The notes below the pieces were generated by a model. That model had not been told where the DNA came from. It saw only the letters and a list, made by a program, of their open reading frames with translations, and did no database searches. A stretch of 64,000 bases of DNA from Sinorhizobium shofinae. GTDB taxonomy: Bacteria; Pseudomonadota; Alphaproteobacteria; Rhizobiales; Rhizobiaceae. The position numbers and the translations under genes are program-made. The stretch covers positions 1 through 64,000 of the forward strand of contig MBFK01000177.1 of assembly GCA_001704765.1 (NCBI GenBank). Direction: 5' to 3'. This document shows positions 8,346 to 17,483 of this stretch, in pieces. Position 1 is the first letter of the stretch. Each line of letters starts with the position of its first letter.

Positions 8346-9188
8346 CTACTGCGCCGCTGCGGCGGCAATTGCGGTTGCCGTCGGGCTTGTTTCGGATGAA
8401 GCCGTCAGTTGCGAAAAGGTCTGCTGCTCGGCGAGCCAGGCCTGATAGTCTGCCTCGGTGTCGACCACGACGGTGCCGCGCATCTGCGGGTGGCCGACGC
8501 CGCAGAGCTCCGCGCAGAGGATTTCGAAGGTTCCCGTACGCGTCGGGGTGAGCCAGAAATAGGTCTCCATGCCAGGGATCATATCCATCTTGGCGCGGAA
8601 CTCCGGCACGTAGAAGTCGTGCAGGACATCGACGGACCTGAGCAGCACCTTGACGGGTTTGCCGATGGGAAGGTGAAGCTCGCCGCCTTCGATGATCAGA
8701 TCGTCGAGGCTGGCGGCGTCGGTCCGATGGAGGCCGAGCGGATTTTCGGGCGTGACGTCGCGCGTGTCCGTCGTTCCGAGCCGCCCGTCGGCGCCGGGAA
8801 GCCGGAAGCTCCAGAGCCATTGCTGACCGACCACCTCCACTTCGGAGGCATCCGGTGGGACGGTGATGAATTGGTGCCAGACGAACAGGCCCGGCGCCAG
8901 CATTGCGGCGACGCCAAGCGTGGTGCTCGTCGCCAGCCAGCCTTCGAGCTTCTTGTTTTCGGGCTCATAGGCGGCAGTGTTGCCGGGCCGATGGCGGAAG
9001 CGCAGAACGCAATAGGCCATGAATAGGACCACGGCGGTAAAGGCAATGCCGGTGATCCAGAAGGTTATGATGATGGTATTGTCTATGTAATTCCAGTTGG
9101 AGGCGATTGGGGTCCACCACCAAGGACTCAACAAATGGAACAACACTGATCCGGCGGCCAACAGAACCAGAATCACTACCACCGCCAT
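8346..9188 (-). CDS. coxM: Cytochrome c oxidase subunit II (CoxM-like)
   Basis: A 280-residue subunit II with two membrane helices (residues 3-22 and 40-62, then a third hydrophobic stretch near 88-105) and a periplasmic cupredoxin domain. The binuclear Cu_A site is intact: His190, Cys225, Glu227, Cys229, His233 and Met236, in CAELCGVGHPQM. The aromatic electron-entry patch QQWLWSF is at 122-128. There is no fused heme c domain. The start at 9188 follows GGGGAGG; an in-frame start 45 bases upstream has no ribosome binding site. First gene of the five-gene oxidase operon. Confidence 0.93.
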   Translation of the reverse strand: MAVVVILVLLAAGSVLFHLLSPWWWTPIASNWNYIDNTIIITFWITGIAFTAVVLFMAYCVLRFRHRPGNTAAYEPENKKLEGWLATSTTLGVAAMLAPGLFVWHQFITVPPDASEVEVVGQQWLWSFRLPGADGRLGTTDTRDVTPENPLGLHRTDAASLDDLIIEGGELHLPIGKPVKVLLRSVDVLHDFYVPEFRAKMDMIPGMETYFWLTPTRTGTFEILCAELCGVGHPQMRGTVVVDTEADYQAWLAEQQTFSQLTASSETSPTATAIAAAAAQ

Positions 9189-9325
9189 TTCCTGTACCTC
9201 CCCGCCGCGATTGGCCGTGAGACGAATACGCAATCCGCGGCGTTCCGATCATAATTATTGCACGAACGGATAATACTGGCAAATCTTCGGGAAAACGCGG
9301 AATTCTGTCTTCCCGCGGGAAGCTC

Positions 9326-9712
9326 CTATTTGGGGTGTTGCTTGAGATAGGCAATCACGTTGACGATCTCTTCGTCCTTCTTGAGGCCGGGGAAGACCAT
9401 CTTGGTGCCCTTCACCTTGGCCTTGGGATCGCGGAGATATTCATGCAGTGTTGCCTCGTCCCAGACGAGGCCGTTCTTGCCCGCCTCGACCATTGCCGGC
9501 GAATAGCGGAAGTCCGCGTGAGTGCCGGCGGGCCTGCCGATGACACCCATGAGCGACGGACCGACCTTGTTCTGATCCTTGTCCACAACGTGGCAGGTGG
9601 CGCATTTCTTGAACACCGTGGCTCCGGCATCGGCATCGCCCTCCTGGGCATGGCTGGCGGCCGGACAGAGAAAGAGTGCCGAAAAAGACAGGGCAACAAA
9701 AGCAATTCGCAT
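9326..9712 (-). CDS. Small periplasmic cytochrome c
   Basis: A 128-residue class I cytochrome c, the likely electron donor to the oxidase encoded just downstream. A Sec signal peptide ends at about Ala22 (SHAQ), the heme-binding CATCH is at 37-41, and the axial Met lies in GTKMVFPGL near residue 97. The C-terminal helix DEEIVNVIAYLKQ is typical of mitochondrial-type c2/c552 proteins. The start at 9712 gives a clean signal peptide; the gene lies 137 bases ahead of coxM on the same strand. Confidence 0.92.
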   Translation of the reverse strand: MRIAFVALSFSALFLCPAASHAQEGDADAGATVFKKCATCHVVDKDQNKVGPSLMGVIGRPAGTHADFRYSPAMVEAGKNGLVWDEATLHEYLRDPKAKVKGTKMVFPGLKKDEEIVNVIAYLKQHPK

Positions 9713-9923
9713 GATTCTTCCCCAATTTCGCCCGGCGCGGCGCAAGGAAGAGTATCGTCAAATCATGGCTTTGGCGGTGCTTGCTTCTCTTCAGGAATGG
9801 TGCGCCGGGGCGGTTGATACTTGCGACAGCAAAGAAGCTAGTCCTCGCCGGAGAGAAGTCAATTGCTACCTTCCGGGTAGCGACCGGGGCGGCAGGGCTC
9901 CCGACCGCCGCGCCGGCGCTGCG

Positions 9924-10991
9924 TCAGACGCGGTTACCCTCGCCATCGAAGAAATGCAGACGGTGCGCGGGGAAGTGGACGGGGATCGTGCCGGAGGCTG
10001 TCAGGAACGAGCGATCGTTGGTAAAGGCCTTGAAGGCCGTCCGCCCGAGCGAGAGATGCAGGATGATGCCGAAGCCGGTCGGCTCGACGAGATCAACGGT
10101 CGCAAGAAGTGTCTCCGGCTCGTGGCCGGCAAGCACGATGTGCTCCGGACGAATGCCGAGCGTCGCCTTGGCATTGTTCGCAAGTGGTGCAGGCGCGTCG
10201 AGCGGAATACTGATCTCGCCCGCGATCTCGAACAGCGGCCTGTCCCCGGCGTGATAGGTGCCGTCGAAAAAGTTCATGCCGGGCGATCCGATGAATCCGG
10301 CGACGAAGAGATTGGCGGGGCGATCGTAGAGGTCGAGGGGGCTGCCGACCTGCTGGACGACGCCGGCATTCATCGCGACGATACGGTCGGCGAGTGTCAT
10401 CGCCTCGATCTGGTCATGCGTGACGTAGATAGAGGTGGCGCCAAGATCCTTGTGCAGCTTCTTGATCTCGGCGCGCATCTGCTCACGCAGGCGGGCATCG
10501 AGGTTGGACAGCGGCTCGTCGAAGAGGAAGGCCTTCGGCTGGCGCACGATGGCGCGGCCCATGGCGACGCGCTGGCGCTGACCGCCGGAAAGCGCCCTCG
10601 GCCGGCGCTCCAGCAGGGGTTCGAGCCCGAGCTTGGCGGCGGCACCTGTCACGACGGTTGCGATCCTCTCCCTCGGCGTCTTGCGAAGCCTCAGGCTGTA
10701 GCTCATGTTCTTTTCGACCGACATGTGCGGATAGAGCGCATAGGACTGGAAGACCATGGCGATGTCGCGGTCCTTTGGCGCGAGCTCGTTCACCCGCTTG
10801 CCGGCGATGCGGATCTCGCCGGCGGTCACGCTTTCGAGCCCGGCAATCATCCTGAGGAGGGTCGACTTGCCGCAGCCTGACGGGCCGACGAGCACGACGA
10901 ACTCGCCGTCGCGGATCTTGAGGTCGACATCGTGCAGGACCGGGTGGATGCCGTAGGATTTCTGGATGTTGGCGATGTCGATGGAAGCCAT
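9924..10991 (-). CDS. Sugar ABC transporter ATP-binding protein (UgpC/MalK-like)
   Basis: A 355-residue ATPase of a CUT1-type importer. Walker A (GPSGCGKST) lies near residue 40, the Q-loop in VFQSYALYPH, the ABC signature ALSGGQRQR, Walker B FLFDEPLS, and the H-loop His in YVTHD. The final 120 residues form the TOBE/OB regulatory domain of the MalK/UgpC group (LGIRPEHI). The ATG at 10991 follows GAGG; two codons upstream lies only a TTG. Last gene of an operon encoding the full importer, so it should energise both upstream permeases. Confidence 0.93.
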   Translation of the reverse strand: MASIDIANIQKSYGIHPVLHDVDLKIRDGEFVVLVGPSGCGKSTLLRMIAGLESVTAGEIRIAGKRVNELAPKDRDIAMVFQSYALYPHMSVEKNMSYSLRLRKTPRERIATVVTGAAAKLGLEPLLERRPRALSGGQRQRVAMGRAIVRQPKAFLFDEPLSNLDARLREQMRAEIKKLHKDLGATSIYVTHDQIEAMTLADRIVAMNAGVVQQVGSPLDLYDRPANLFVAGFIGSPGMNFFDGTYHAGDRPLFEIAGEISIPLDAPAPLANNAKATLGIRPEHIVLAGHEPETLLATVDLVEPTGFGIILHLSLGRTAFKAFTNDRSFLTASGTIPVHFPAHRLHFFDGEGNRV

Positions 10992-11000
10992 GAGCAATCC

Positions 11001-11834
11001 TCAGCCTTTGACCGCGCCGGCCGTGAGGCCCTGGACGAGATAGCGTTGAATGAGCAGGAAGAAGAGGCAGGCCGGGATCAGCGCCAGCACGCCGGCGGCC
11101 ATCATCTGACCGAAGTCGACCGAGAATTTCGAAACGAAGGACAGAAGCCCGACCGGGAACGTCGCCTGCTCGTTGCCGGAGATCAGCATCAGCGAGAAGA
11201 GCAGTTCGCTCCAGGCGGCCGTGAAGACGAAGCCGAGCGTGGCAGCGATGCCGGGCAGCGTCAGCGGCAGGATGATCTGGCGGAAGGCGACGAATTGCGT
11301 GGCGCCGTCGATCATCGCAGCCTCTTCGAGATCCTTCGGAATGCCGTCGAAGAAGGACTGCATCAGGAAGGTGGCGAACGGCACGTTGAAGGCGGTGTAG
11401 ACGATGACGAGGCCGGTCAGGCTGTTGGTCAGCCCCAGCGGTGAAAGGATTTTGAAGATCGGCGCGACGAGCATGACCAGCGGAAACATCTGCGTCAGCA
11501 GCATCAGCGTCACCAGCCAATATTTGCCGCGGAAGCGGAAGCGTGACAGCGCATAGCCGGAGAGCGAGGCAAGGATCGTTACGACCACGGCGGTCGAGCC
11601 GGAGACGATCAGGCTGTTGCGGAAGAAGACCGGGAAGGCGCTGTGCCTCAGCACGAAATCGAAATGCTCGAGGCTGGCGCGCGACGGCCAGAGGCGGATG
11701 CCTTCGGAATAGAGCAGGTCATTGGGCGTCACCGCCACCTTGAGCAGCCAGAAGAGCGGAAAGAGCGCAAAGGCGACATAGGCGAGGATCGCCAGGCGAT
11801 GCGCGACGGTGAGGAAGGCTGATTTGGCGCGCAT
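11001..11834 (-). CDS. Sugar ABC transporter permease (MalG-like)
   Basis: A 277-residue inner-membrane permease of the CUT1 family with about six spans. The EAA coupling loop is seen in DLEEAAMIDGATQFVAFRQIILPLTLPG. N-terminal LFPLFWLLKVAV is typical of MalG-type partners. It ends 9 bases before the ATPase gene and begins 5 bases after the other permease gene, so the three are co-translated. Confidence 0.92.
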   Translation of the reverse strand: MRAKSAFLTVAHRLAILAYVAFALFPLFWLLKVAVTPNDLLYSEGIRLWPSRASLEHFDFVLRHSAFPVFFRNSLIVSGSTAVVVTILASLSGYALSRFRFRGKYWLVTLMLLTQMFPLVMLVAPIFKILSPLGLTNSLTGLVIVYTAFNVPFATFLMQSFFDGIPKDLEEAAMIDGATQFVAFRQIILPLTLPGIAATLGFVFTAAWSELLFSLMLISGNEQATFPVGLLSFVSKFSVDFGQMMAAGVLALIPACLFFLLIQRYLVQGLTAGAVKG

Positions 11835-11839
11835 CGGTC

Positions 11840-12775
11840 TCAATCCTTGCTCAAGAGCCACTGTCTCAGGATGACGATCAGCAGCGAATAGGCGAGGAGC
11901 AGCGCCAAGAGCACCAGGGCGATCGCCGAGGCATAGCCGAAATCGAGCCGCTTGAACGCCTGGGTGAAAATGTAGCTCGCGACGATCTGGGTCCGGTCGG
12001 CCGGGCCGCCATTGGTCATGACGATGATGAGATCGGCGAAATTCGAGATCCAGACGGTGCGCAGCAGGATGGTGATCGCGATCGTCGGCGCCAGGAAGGG
12101 AAGCGTGATCGACAGAAAGCGCTGGAACGCACCGGCTCCGTCGATGCTCGCCGCCTCGTAGAGATCGCGCGGGATCGCCTGCAGCGCGGCCAGCAGGGTG
12201 ATCGCGAAGAAGGGAATGCCCCACCAGATATTGGCGACGATCGGTCCCCACATGGCAAGCTGCGGATCGGAGAGGATGTTGGCCGGCTGGCTCATCAGCC
12301 CGAGCGCGTAGAACCAGTGCGGCAGCGGCCCGACGACGGGGTTGAAGAGCCAGGCCCAGTTGAGGCCGGCAAGAAAACTCGGCACCGCCCAGGGCAGGAA
12401 AACGAGCGCCTGGGCGATGGCGCGGCCGCGAAACGGCTTATCGAGCAGCAGCGCCAGGATCAGGCCGAACGTGAACTGGAGGAGGACGGATGCGCCTGTC
12501 CACCAGAGCGTGTTGCGCAGCGAGCGGAAGAAGGCCTCGTCCTGGGAAAGCGCCCGGAAATGATCGAGGCCGATGAAGGCACCGGAGAAGGGGTTGAGGA
12601 GTTGGATGTCGCGGAAGGCATAGGAGACGCCGAGGACAAGCGGCACCAGCATCACCGTGACGATCAGGATCAGCGCCGGCGCACTGTAGAGATAAGGCGC
12701 CGAGGCGTCCGCGATGCGCTTCATCAGCGGCCGGCGGATTGCGGACAGGCCCTGTTGACGTGCGGCATAGTCCAT
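11840..12775 (-). CDS. Sugar ABC transporter permease (MalF-like)
   Basis: A 311-residue permease of the CUT1 family. After a cytoplasmic head it has about six membrane spans and an EAA loop, RDLYEAASIDGAGAFQRFLSITLPFL, that docks on the ATPase. The start at 12775 is fixed by AGGAGG eight bases upstream; open sequence further upstream belongs to the intergenic stretch after the binding-protein gene. It would pair with the downstream MalG-like protein. Confidence 0.92.
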   Translation of the reverse strand: MDYAARQQGLSAIRRPLMKRIADASAPYLYSAPALILIVTVMLVPLVLGVSYAFRDIQLLNPFSGAFIGLDHFRALSQDEAFFRSLRNTLWWTGASVLLQFTFGLILALLLDKPFRGRAIAQALVFLPWAVPSFLAGLNWAWLFNPVVGPLPHWFYALGLMSQPANILSDPQLAMWGPIVANIWWGIPFFAITLLAALQAIPRDLYEAASIDGAGAFQRFLSITLPFLAPTIAITILLRTVWISNFADLIIVMTNGGPADRTQIVASYIFTQAFKRLDFGYASAIALVLLALLLAYSLLIVILRQWLLSKD

Positions 12776-12864
12776 CGATCGTTCCTCCTGGCCGCCCGGT
12801 GGGGCGGGTTCTGTCTCTTGCTTGACGGAGGGCGGCAGCGTGACCCACCGCCCTCCTTGTCGCG

Positions 12865-14127
12865 TCACTTCTTGTTCGCCAGGTATTTCTGCTGCGCCTT
12901 GGTCAGGTAATCGGCCCACTGATTGGCGAGTTCTTCCGGCGTGATGTCGCCAAGGAGCGCTTCCTGGGTCGTCTTGATCGCCAGCGAATCCTTGAAGAAG
13001 GCGAATTCTTCCAAATAGGTCGGCATGACGGTCAGCACGACGTCCTTGTCGGCGAGTTCATCGAACCAGCCCTTGAATTGCGGGCCTGAATAGAAGGGGT
13101 CCTTCTCGGCCGACTTGTGGACCGGCAGCGCGCCGGTACGCTTGTTCCACTCGATATTGCCTTCCGGGCCCTCGAGCGTTTCGATGAGCTTCCAGGAGAG
13201 ATCCTTGTTCTGGCTTGCCGAGAGCATCGACCAGCCGGCAAAGCCGATCGTCGTGAAGGCCTTGCCGCTCGGCCCCTTGGGCATGGTGGTGACGCCGAAA
13301 TCCTCGGGCTTCATGCGCTGGGCGATCGCGATCAGGGCGTCCGGATCCTGGTCGAGGAAGGCGCAAGTGCCGCTATAGAAGCCGGCGACGATTTCGTTGA
13401 AGCCCCAGTTCACGCTATCCTTCGGCGCGAGACCCTTCTTGTAGAGGTCGATGACCCAGGTGAGGCCCTTGATCCAGCCTTCGCTGTTCATCGTCGAGGT
13501 GCCGTCCTCGTTGAAGAACTTGTTGTCGCCGGCCATGGTGGCGCCGAACATCACCCAGCCATTGAGGCCGCCCGGACCGCCGCGCAGGCAGTAGCCGGAT
13601 TTGCCTGGCAGTTTCGAGATCGCTTCGGACGCCTTCACGAAGTCGTCCATCGTCTTCGGCGGTTCAGCAACGCCGGCTTCCGAGAGCAATTTCTTGTTGT
13701 AGAACATTGCCCGGAGATAGAAGCCGTAGGGCAGCATATAGGCGGTGTCGTTGACGTCGCGGCCGAGTTCCAGCGCGCGCACGGTGAGGCCCGGAGTGTG
13801 CTCCCATTTGGCGAGGTAGGGCTCGAGGCTCTCGAGCATGCCGTTATTGGCGTAAAGCGACAGCCATGTGTCCGGCATTTCCATGACGTCCGGGATTTCC
13901 CCGGCCGAGACCATGGTGGCGAATTTCTGGAAGGCTTCGCCCCAGGGCAGCGAGATGATCTCTACGGTGGTGCCGGGGTTCGCCGCCTCGAATTTGGCGA
14001 CGATCGACTTCAGCGTTTCGGTGCGCTCAGGGCTGGTGATGACCTCGACGAGCTTCAGCTTCGTATCAGCCAGGGCGCTGCCTGCCATCAGCGAGGCGAG
14101 CAACGTGGCCGTGATCAGTTTCCTCAT
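12865..14127 (-). CDS. Sugar ABC transporter substrate-binding protein
   Basis: A 420-residue periplasmic binding protein of the CUT1 (family 1) type. A Sec signal peptide (MRKLITATLLASLMAGSALA) is cleaved at about residue 20. The mature protein shows the hinge elements VEIISLPWGEAFQKF and PDVMEMPDTW. The ligand is not evident; the CUT1 family handles di- and oligosaccharides, polyols and glycerol phosphate. A 90-base gap before the permease gene separates this usually highly expressed gene from the rest. Confidence 0.92.
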   Translation of the reverse strand: MRKLITATLLASLMAGSALADTKLKLVEVITSPERTETLKSIVAKFEAANPGTTVEIISLPWGEAFQKFATMVSAGEIPDVMEMPDTWLSLYANNGMLESLEPYLAKWEHTPGLTVRALELGRDVNDTAYMLPYGFYLRAMFYNKKLLSEAGVAEPPKTMDDFVKASEAISKLPGKSGYCLRGGPGGLNGWVMFGATMAGDNKFFNEDGTSTMNSEGWIKGLTWVIDLYKKGLAPKDSVNWGFNEIVAGFYSGTCAFLDQDPDALIAIAQRMKPEDFGVTTMPKGPSGKAFTTIGFAGWSMLSASQNKDLSWKLIETLEGPEGNIEWNKRTGALPVHKSAEKDPFYSGPQFKGWFDELADKDVVLTVMPTYLEEFAFFKDSLAIKTTQEALLGDITPEELANQWADYLTKAQQKYLANKK

Positions 14128-14162
14128 TGTAGTTCCCCTTTTCGTGAGGTGGTTGCTTTTCG

Positions 14163-15335
14163 TCAGCCTGAAGAAGCGGCGTCGAGCGCCGCTTCGAGAT
14201 CGCTCCAGAGGGCCTCCGTTCCCTCCAGGCCGACATGGAGCCGTACCGACCGCGGAGAAATGCCGAAGGCGGCCGCGGAATTGGGTTGGGCTTTCTGCGC
14301 CAGAACGACTTCGCCCGGTACGATGAGGCTTTCGTGGCCACCCCAGGAGACGCCGAGCTTGAAGAGTTGCAGGTGATCGGCGAAGCGGCGCACATCGATG
14401 CCCTCGCGAAAGATGAAGGAGAAGAGGCCGGATGTGCCCAGGAGGCCGGCCGGCAGGTGATTGCCGAGGCCAGGATGGCAGACCGCTTCGACCAGCGGAT
14501 GGTCCTGCAGGCGCCGGGCGACCGCGAGTGCCGAACGCTCATGCGCCTTCATCCGGATCGGCAGGGTGCGAAGTCCGCGGATCAAGAGCCAGGCGTCGAA
14601 GGGCGACAGCTTGCCGCCGAGATAGGGATAGGCTTCGGACCGGATGCGACCGACCAGTTCCTTGGAGCCGGCCACGACGCCGGCGACGACGTCGCTGTGG
14701 CCGCCCAAATATTTCGAGGCCGAATGGATGACGAGATCGACGCCGAGGGTGATCGGCTGCTGGAACACCGGGCTCGCCCAGCTGTTGTCGATGACGCTGA
14801 CGATGCCCTCAGCCTTGGCGAGTGCTGCAAGAGCAGCCACGTCATGGGTATCCATTACCCAGCTTGTCGGGCTCTCCATGTAGAAGAGATTGGCGCCGGG
14901 GAGCGCCCTGGCAATCGCCTCCTCGTCGCGTCCGTCGACATAGGTGACCTCGACGCGCATGCGCTTCAGATGCGTGCCGAACAGCCGGAAGGCATCGGGA
15001 TAGAGATGCTTCACCGCGACGATGCGGTCGCCCGGCTCGACGAAGGAAAGGACGGTGGAGGAGATCGCCGACATGCCGCTGGCAAAGCCGATGGCGTCCT
15101 CGGCGCCTTCCAGTTTCGCCAGCATCTCCTCGAACAGCCGGACCGTCGGATTGAGGCCGCGGGTGTAGATCGGCCGGACGCGCTCGCCGCGGTAGGAGGC
15201 GATCATCTCGTCATAGTCCTTGAAAGTGAAGAGCGAGGTCTGGACGATCGGCGGAACGACGGCATCGAAGGCATGGCCTTCGTCATGGGCGGCGATCAGC
15301 GAGGCTCTATCGAATGGATCGAGGCCGTCATTCAT
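14163..15335 (-). CDS. Cys/Met metabolism PLP-dependent enzyme (cystathionine lyase/synthase family)
   Basis: A 390-residue fold-type I PLP enzyme of the cystathionine gamma-synthase / beta-lyase family. Evidence: YTRGLNPTVRLFEE near 58-71, the phosphate-binding FASGMSAISS near 84-93, VIDNSWASP with the ring-binding Asp at 183, and the Schiff-base Lys208 in HSASKYLGGHSD. The exact reaction (beta- or gamma-elimination, or sulfhydrylation) cannot be read off. It overlaps the regulator gene upstream by four bases and is followed by a sugar-type importer, an unusual partner. It may act on a sulfur- or amine-containing substrate taken up by that importer (inference). Confidence 0.88.
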   Translation of the reverse strand: MNDGLDPFDRASLIAAHDEGHAFDAVVPPIVQTSLFTFKDYDEMIASYRGERVRPIYTRGLNPTVRLFEEMLAKLEGAEDAIGFASGMSAISSTVLSFVEPGDRIVAVKHLYPDAFRLFGTHLKRMRVEVTYVDGRDEEAIARALPGANLFYMESPTSWVMDTHDVAALAALAKAEGIVSVIDNSWASPVFQQPITLGVDLVIHSASKYLGGHSDVVAGVVAGSKELVGRIRSEAYPYLGGKLSPFDAWLLIRGLRTLPIRMKAHERSALAVARRLQDHPLVEAVCHPGLGNHLPAGLLGTSGLFSFIFREGIDVRRFADHLQLFKLGVSWGGHESLIVPGEVVLAQKAQPNSAAAFGISPRSVRLHVGLEGTEALWSDLEAALDAASSG

Positions 15336-16048
15336 TTGGACATTTCCTTGATGTCTTCCTCGACGATCGCGAGGATTTTCAGCGTCTCTTCCCGGGCGGC
15401 GTCCGGATCCTGCGACGCGATCGCGTCGAAGAGCGTTCGGTGGTACGGAAACGACCGCCTCGCAAAATCCGGCCGGTCGAAGGGTTTTTCCCAGAAGCGC
15501 TCGAAAGCCTCGCGCATCTGCTCGAGCAATTGCCGAAAGAGCGGATTATGGGTCGCGTCGTAAATTGCCAGGTGGAAGGCGAGGTCCTCCGGTCCGGAGG
15601 TGCCCTTGGCCAGGTGAACGCGCTCCATCTCGTTGAGCTTCGTTTCGATATTGACGAGGTCGCCGTCCGTGCGGCGGCGGGCGGCGACCATGCCGGCTTC
15701 GACTTCGATGCCGCGCCGGACTTCGAGCGTCTGCAGGAGGGCGTCGCGAAGATGGCGGGTGTCAAGCGTCAGCGGCATGTGGATCGTCGCACCGGAAATG
15801 GCGCGCAGCAGATAGGTGCCGCTGCCCTTGCGCGCTTCGACGACGCCGAGCGCCTGGAAATGGCTGATGACCTCACGGACCGTGGATCGGCCGACGGCGA
15901 GCGCCGCCATCAATTCGCGCTCGGCCGGCAGGCGATCGCCGGGCTTCAGGCCGGATCGCTGAATGTAGTCAGCGAGAGCGGAAATCACCTGCTGCACCCG
16001 GTCCACCGGGGGCAGGGGCAGAAGCGTCGCTTTCTCCGGCTCGGACAT
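15332..16048 (-). CDS. FadR-subfamily GntR transcriptional regulator
   Basis: A 238-residue regulator. The N-terminal winged helix holds the GntR signature (LKPGDRLPAERELMAALAVGRSTVREV), and the helical C-terminal FCD domain (about residues 90-230) is expected to bind an organic acid or metal-linked effector. The start at 16048 is chosen because an upstream in-frame ATG would run through the likely promoter and operator. First gene of the operon with the PLP enzyme and ABC importer, and divergent from the amine-oxidase-like gene at 16176, so it probably controls both directions. Confidence 0.9.
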   Translation of the reverse strand: MSEPEKATLLPLPPVDRVQQVISALADYIQRSGLKPGDRLPAERELMAALAVGRSTVREVISHFQALGVVEARKGSGTYLLRAISGATIHMPLTLDTRHLRDALLQTLEVRRGIEVEAGMVAARRRTDGDLVNIETKLNEMERVHLAKGTSGPEDLAFHLAIYDATHNPLFRQLLEQMREAFERFWEKPFDRPDFARRSFPYHRTLFDAIASQDPDAAREETLKILAIVEEDIKEMSK

Positions 16049-16061
16049 CCGCCGCCTCAAA

Positions 16062-16073
16062 TTGGTCTGACAT
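16062..16073. promoter_or_regulatory. Candidate FadR-family operator
   Basis: TTGGTCTGACAT, 14 bases upstream of the regulator's start, matches the TGGTC-TGACCA pattern common to FadR-subfamily operators except in the right half. It lies in the divergent promoter between 16048 and 16176. Confidence 0.35.
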
Positions 16074-16175
16074 CTGAGCAATATATGACAGGCGGTCCGC
16101 GTCATGGTCAAGGGCCAAGATTTGCGATATGCCTCCTCGTGACAAAGGGCTGCACGGCACGCAGGAAGCCACAGG

Positions 16176-17483
16176 GTGAGCGTTACGAACTCTTATGCCG
16201 GCGACGGGAGCTATCCGACGAGCTATTACGCCGCCTCCCGCAACATCATCCGCACACCGGTCAAGCTCGCGGGGCGGGTCGAAACCGACGTTTGCGTCGT
16301 CGGCGCCGGCTATACGGGCCTCTCGACTGCCATTCATCTCGCCGAGAAGGGCTACAAGGTCACCGTGGTCGAGGGCGCGCAGGTGGGTTGGGGTGCTTCG
16401 GGACGGAACGGTGGCCAGGTCGTCAACGGCCTCAACGCCAGCCTCTCGACGATTGAGCGTCGCTTCGGAGAGGACGCAGCTCGCTTCATCGGCGGCCTTG
16501 TCCAGGAGGGCGGGCGGATCATTCGCCGGCTCGTCAGCCAATATCGGATCGACTGCGACCTGAAGTCCGGCAACATCTATGCCGCCTATACCGGCGCGCA
16601 TATGAAGGAACTGGAGGCCAAGCAGGCGCTTTGGCGCAAATACGGCATGGACGACCACCTGCTTCTCGACCGGGAGGCGCTGCGCAAGCTCGTCAATTCC
16701 GGAGTCTATTGCGGTGGGATGCTCGACATCACCGGCGGCCATATGCATCCGCTCAATCTCGTGCTCGGTGAGGCGTGGGCTCTCGAGAGCCTCGGCGGCA
16801 CCATCTACGAGATGTCGCCGGTCACACGTGTCGATCACGCCGCGGCGCGGCCGACCGTCTATACCGAGGAGGGGGAAGTTTCAGCACGCATCGTGGTGCT
16901 CTGCGGCAATGCCTATCTCGGCGATGCAGTACCTGAACTCGTCTCGCGCGTCATGCCGGTCTCGACGCAGATAATCACCACCGCACCGCTCGGCGAAGAA
17001 CTCGCCGATTCGCTGATCCCGAGCGACATGTGCGTGGAGGACGTGCGATACATCCTCGACTATTTCCGGCTATCGGCCGACAAGCGGATGATCTTCGGTG
17101 GCGGCACGGTCTATGGCGGCACCGATCCGGCCGACGTGGTGGCGAAACTCAGGCCCAATCTCGAAAAGGTCTTCCCGCGCCTCAAGGGCGTGAAGATCGA
17201 CTATGCCTGGAGCGGCAATTTCGCGCTGTCGTTCACGCGCGTGCCGCAGATGGGGCGGATCGGCGCCAACACCTATTTCGCCCACGGCTATAGCGGCCAC
17301 GGGGTCACCGGCTCGCATCTCTTCGGCCGTACCGTTGCCGAGGCGATCGACGGCGACGCGTCGCGCTTCGACATGTTCGAACGACTGCCCTGGTATCCCT
17401 TCCCCGGCGGGCGGATGTTCCGGGCGCAATACTCGACGATCGGCTCCTGGTGGTATTCCTTCAAGGATGCCGTCGGCTGGTAG
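16176..17483 (+). CDS. FAD-dependent amine oxidoreductase (PuuB-like)
   Basis: A 435-residue DAO-family flavoprotein resembling gamma-glutamylputrescine oxidase. The FAD-binding VVGAGYTGLSTA is at 41-52, then GWGASGRNGGQV near 69-80 as in PuuB-like proteins, GGHMHPLNLV in the substrate domain, and the C-terminal GYSGHGV that closes the FAD site. It should oxidise a secondary or primary amine to aldehyde and ammonia or amine plus H2O2. The start is GTG behind AGGAAG; no ATG fits the conserved N-terminus. An aldehyde dehydrogenase follows 1.8 kb downstream on the same strand, which would complete such a route. Confidence 0.85.
   Translation: MSVTNSYAGDGSYPTSYYAASRNIIRTPVKLAGRVETDVCVVGAGYTGLSTAIHLAEKGYKVTVVEGAQVGWGASGRNGGQVVNGLNASLSTIERRFGEDAARFIGGLVQEGGRIIRRLVSQYRIDCDLKSGNIYAAYTGAHMKELEAKQALWRKYGMDDHLLLDREALRKLVNSGVYCGGMLDITGGHMHPLNLVLGEAWALESLGGTIYEMSPVTRVDHAAARPTVYTEEGEVSARIVVLCGNAYLGDAVPELVSRVMPVSTQIITTAPLGEELADSLIPSDMCVEDVRYILDYFRLSADKRMIFGGGTVYGGTDPADVVAKLRPNLEKVFPRLKGVKIDYAWSGNFALSFTRVPQMGRIGANTYFAHGYSGHGVTGSHLFGRTVAEAIDGDASRFDMFERLPWYPFPGGRMFRAQYSTIGSWWYSFKDAVGW

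Noticed and set aside
6738..8399. 553-codon plus-strand open frame opposite the oxidase subunit I gene
   Set aside because: Its composition (Asp/Glu/His/Arg-rich, no hydrophobic pattern) is that of an antisense shadow in high-GC DNA; the minus strand holds an unmistakable subunit I.
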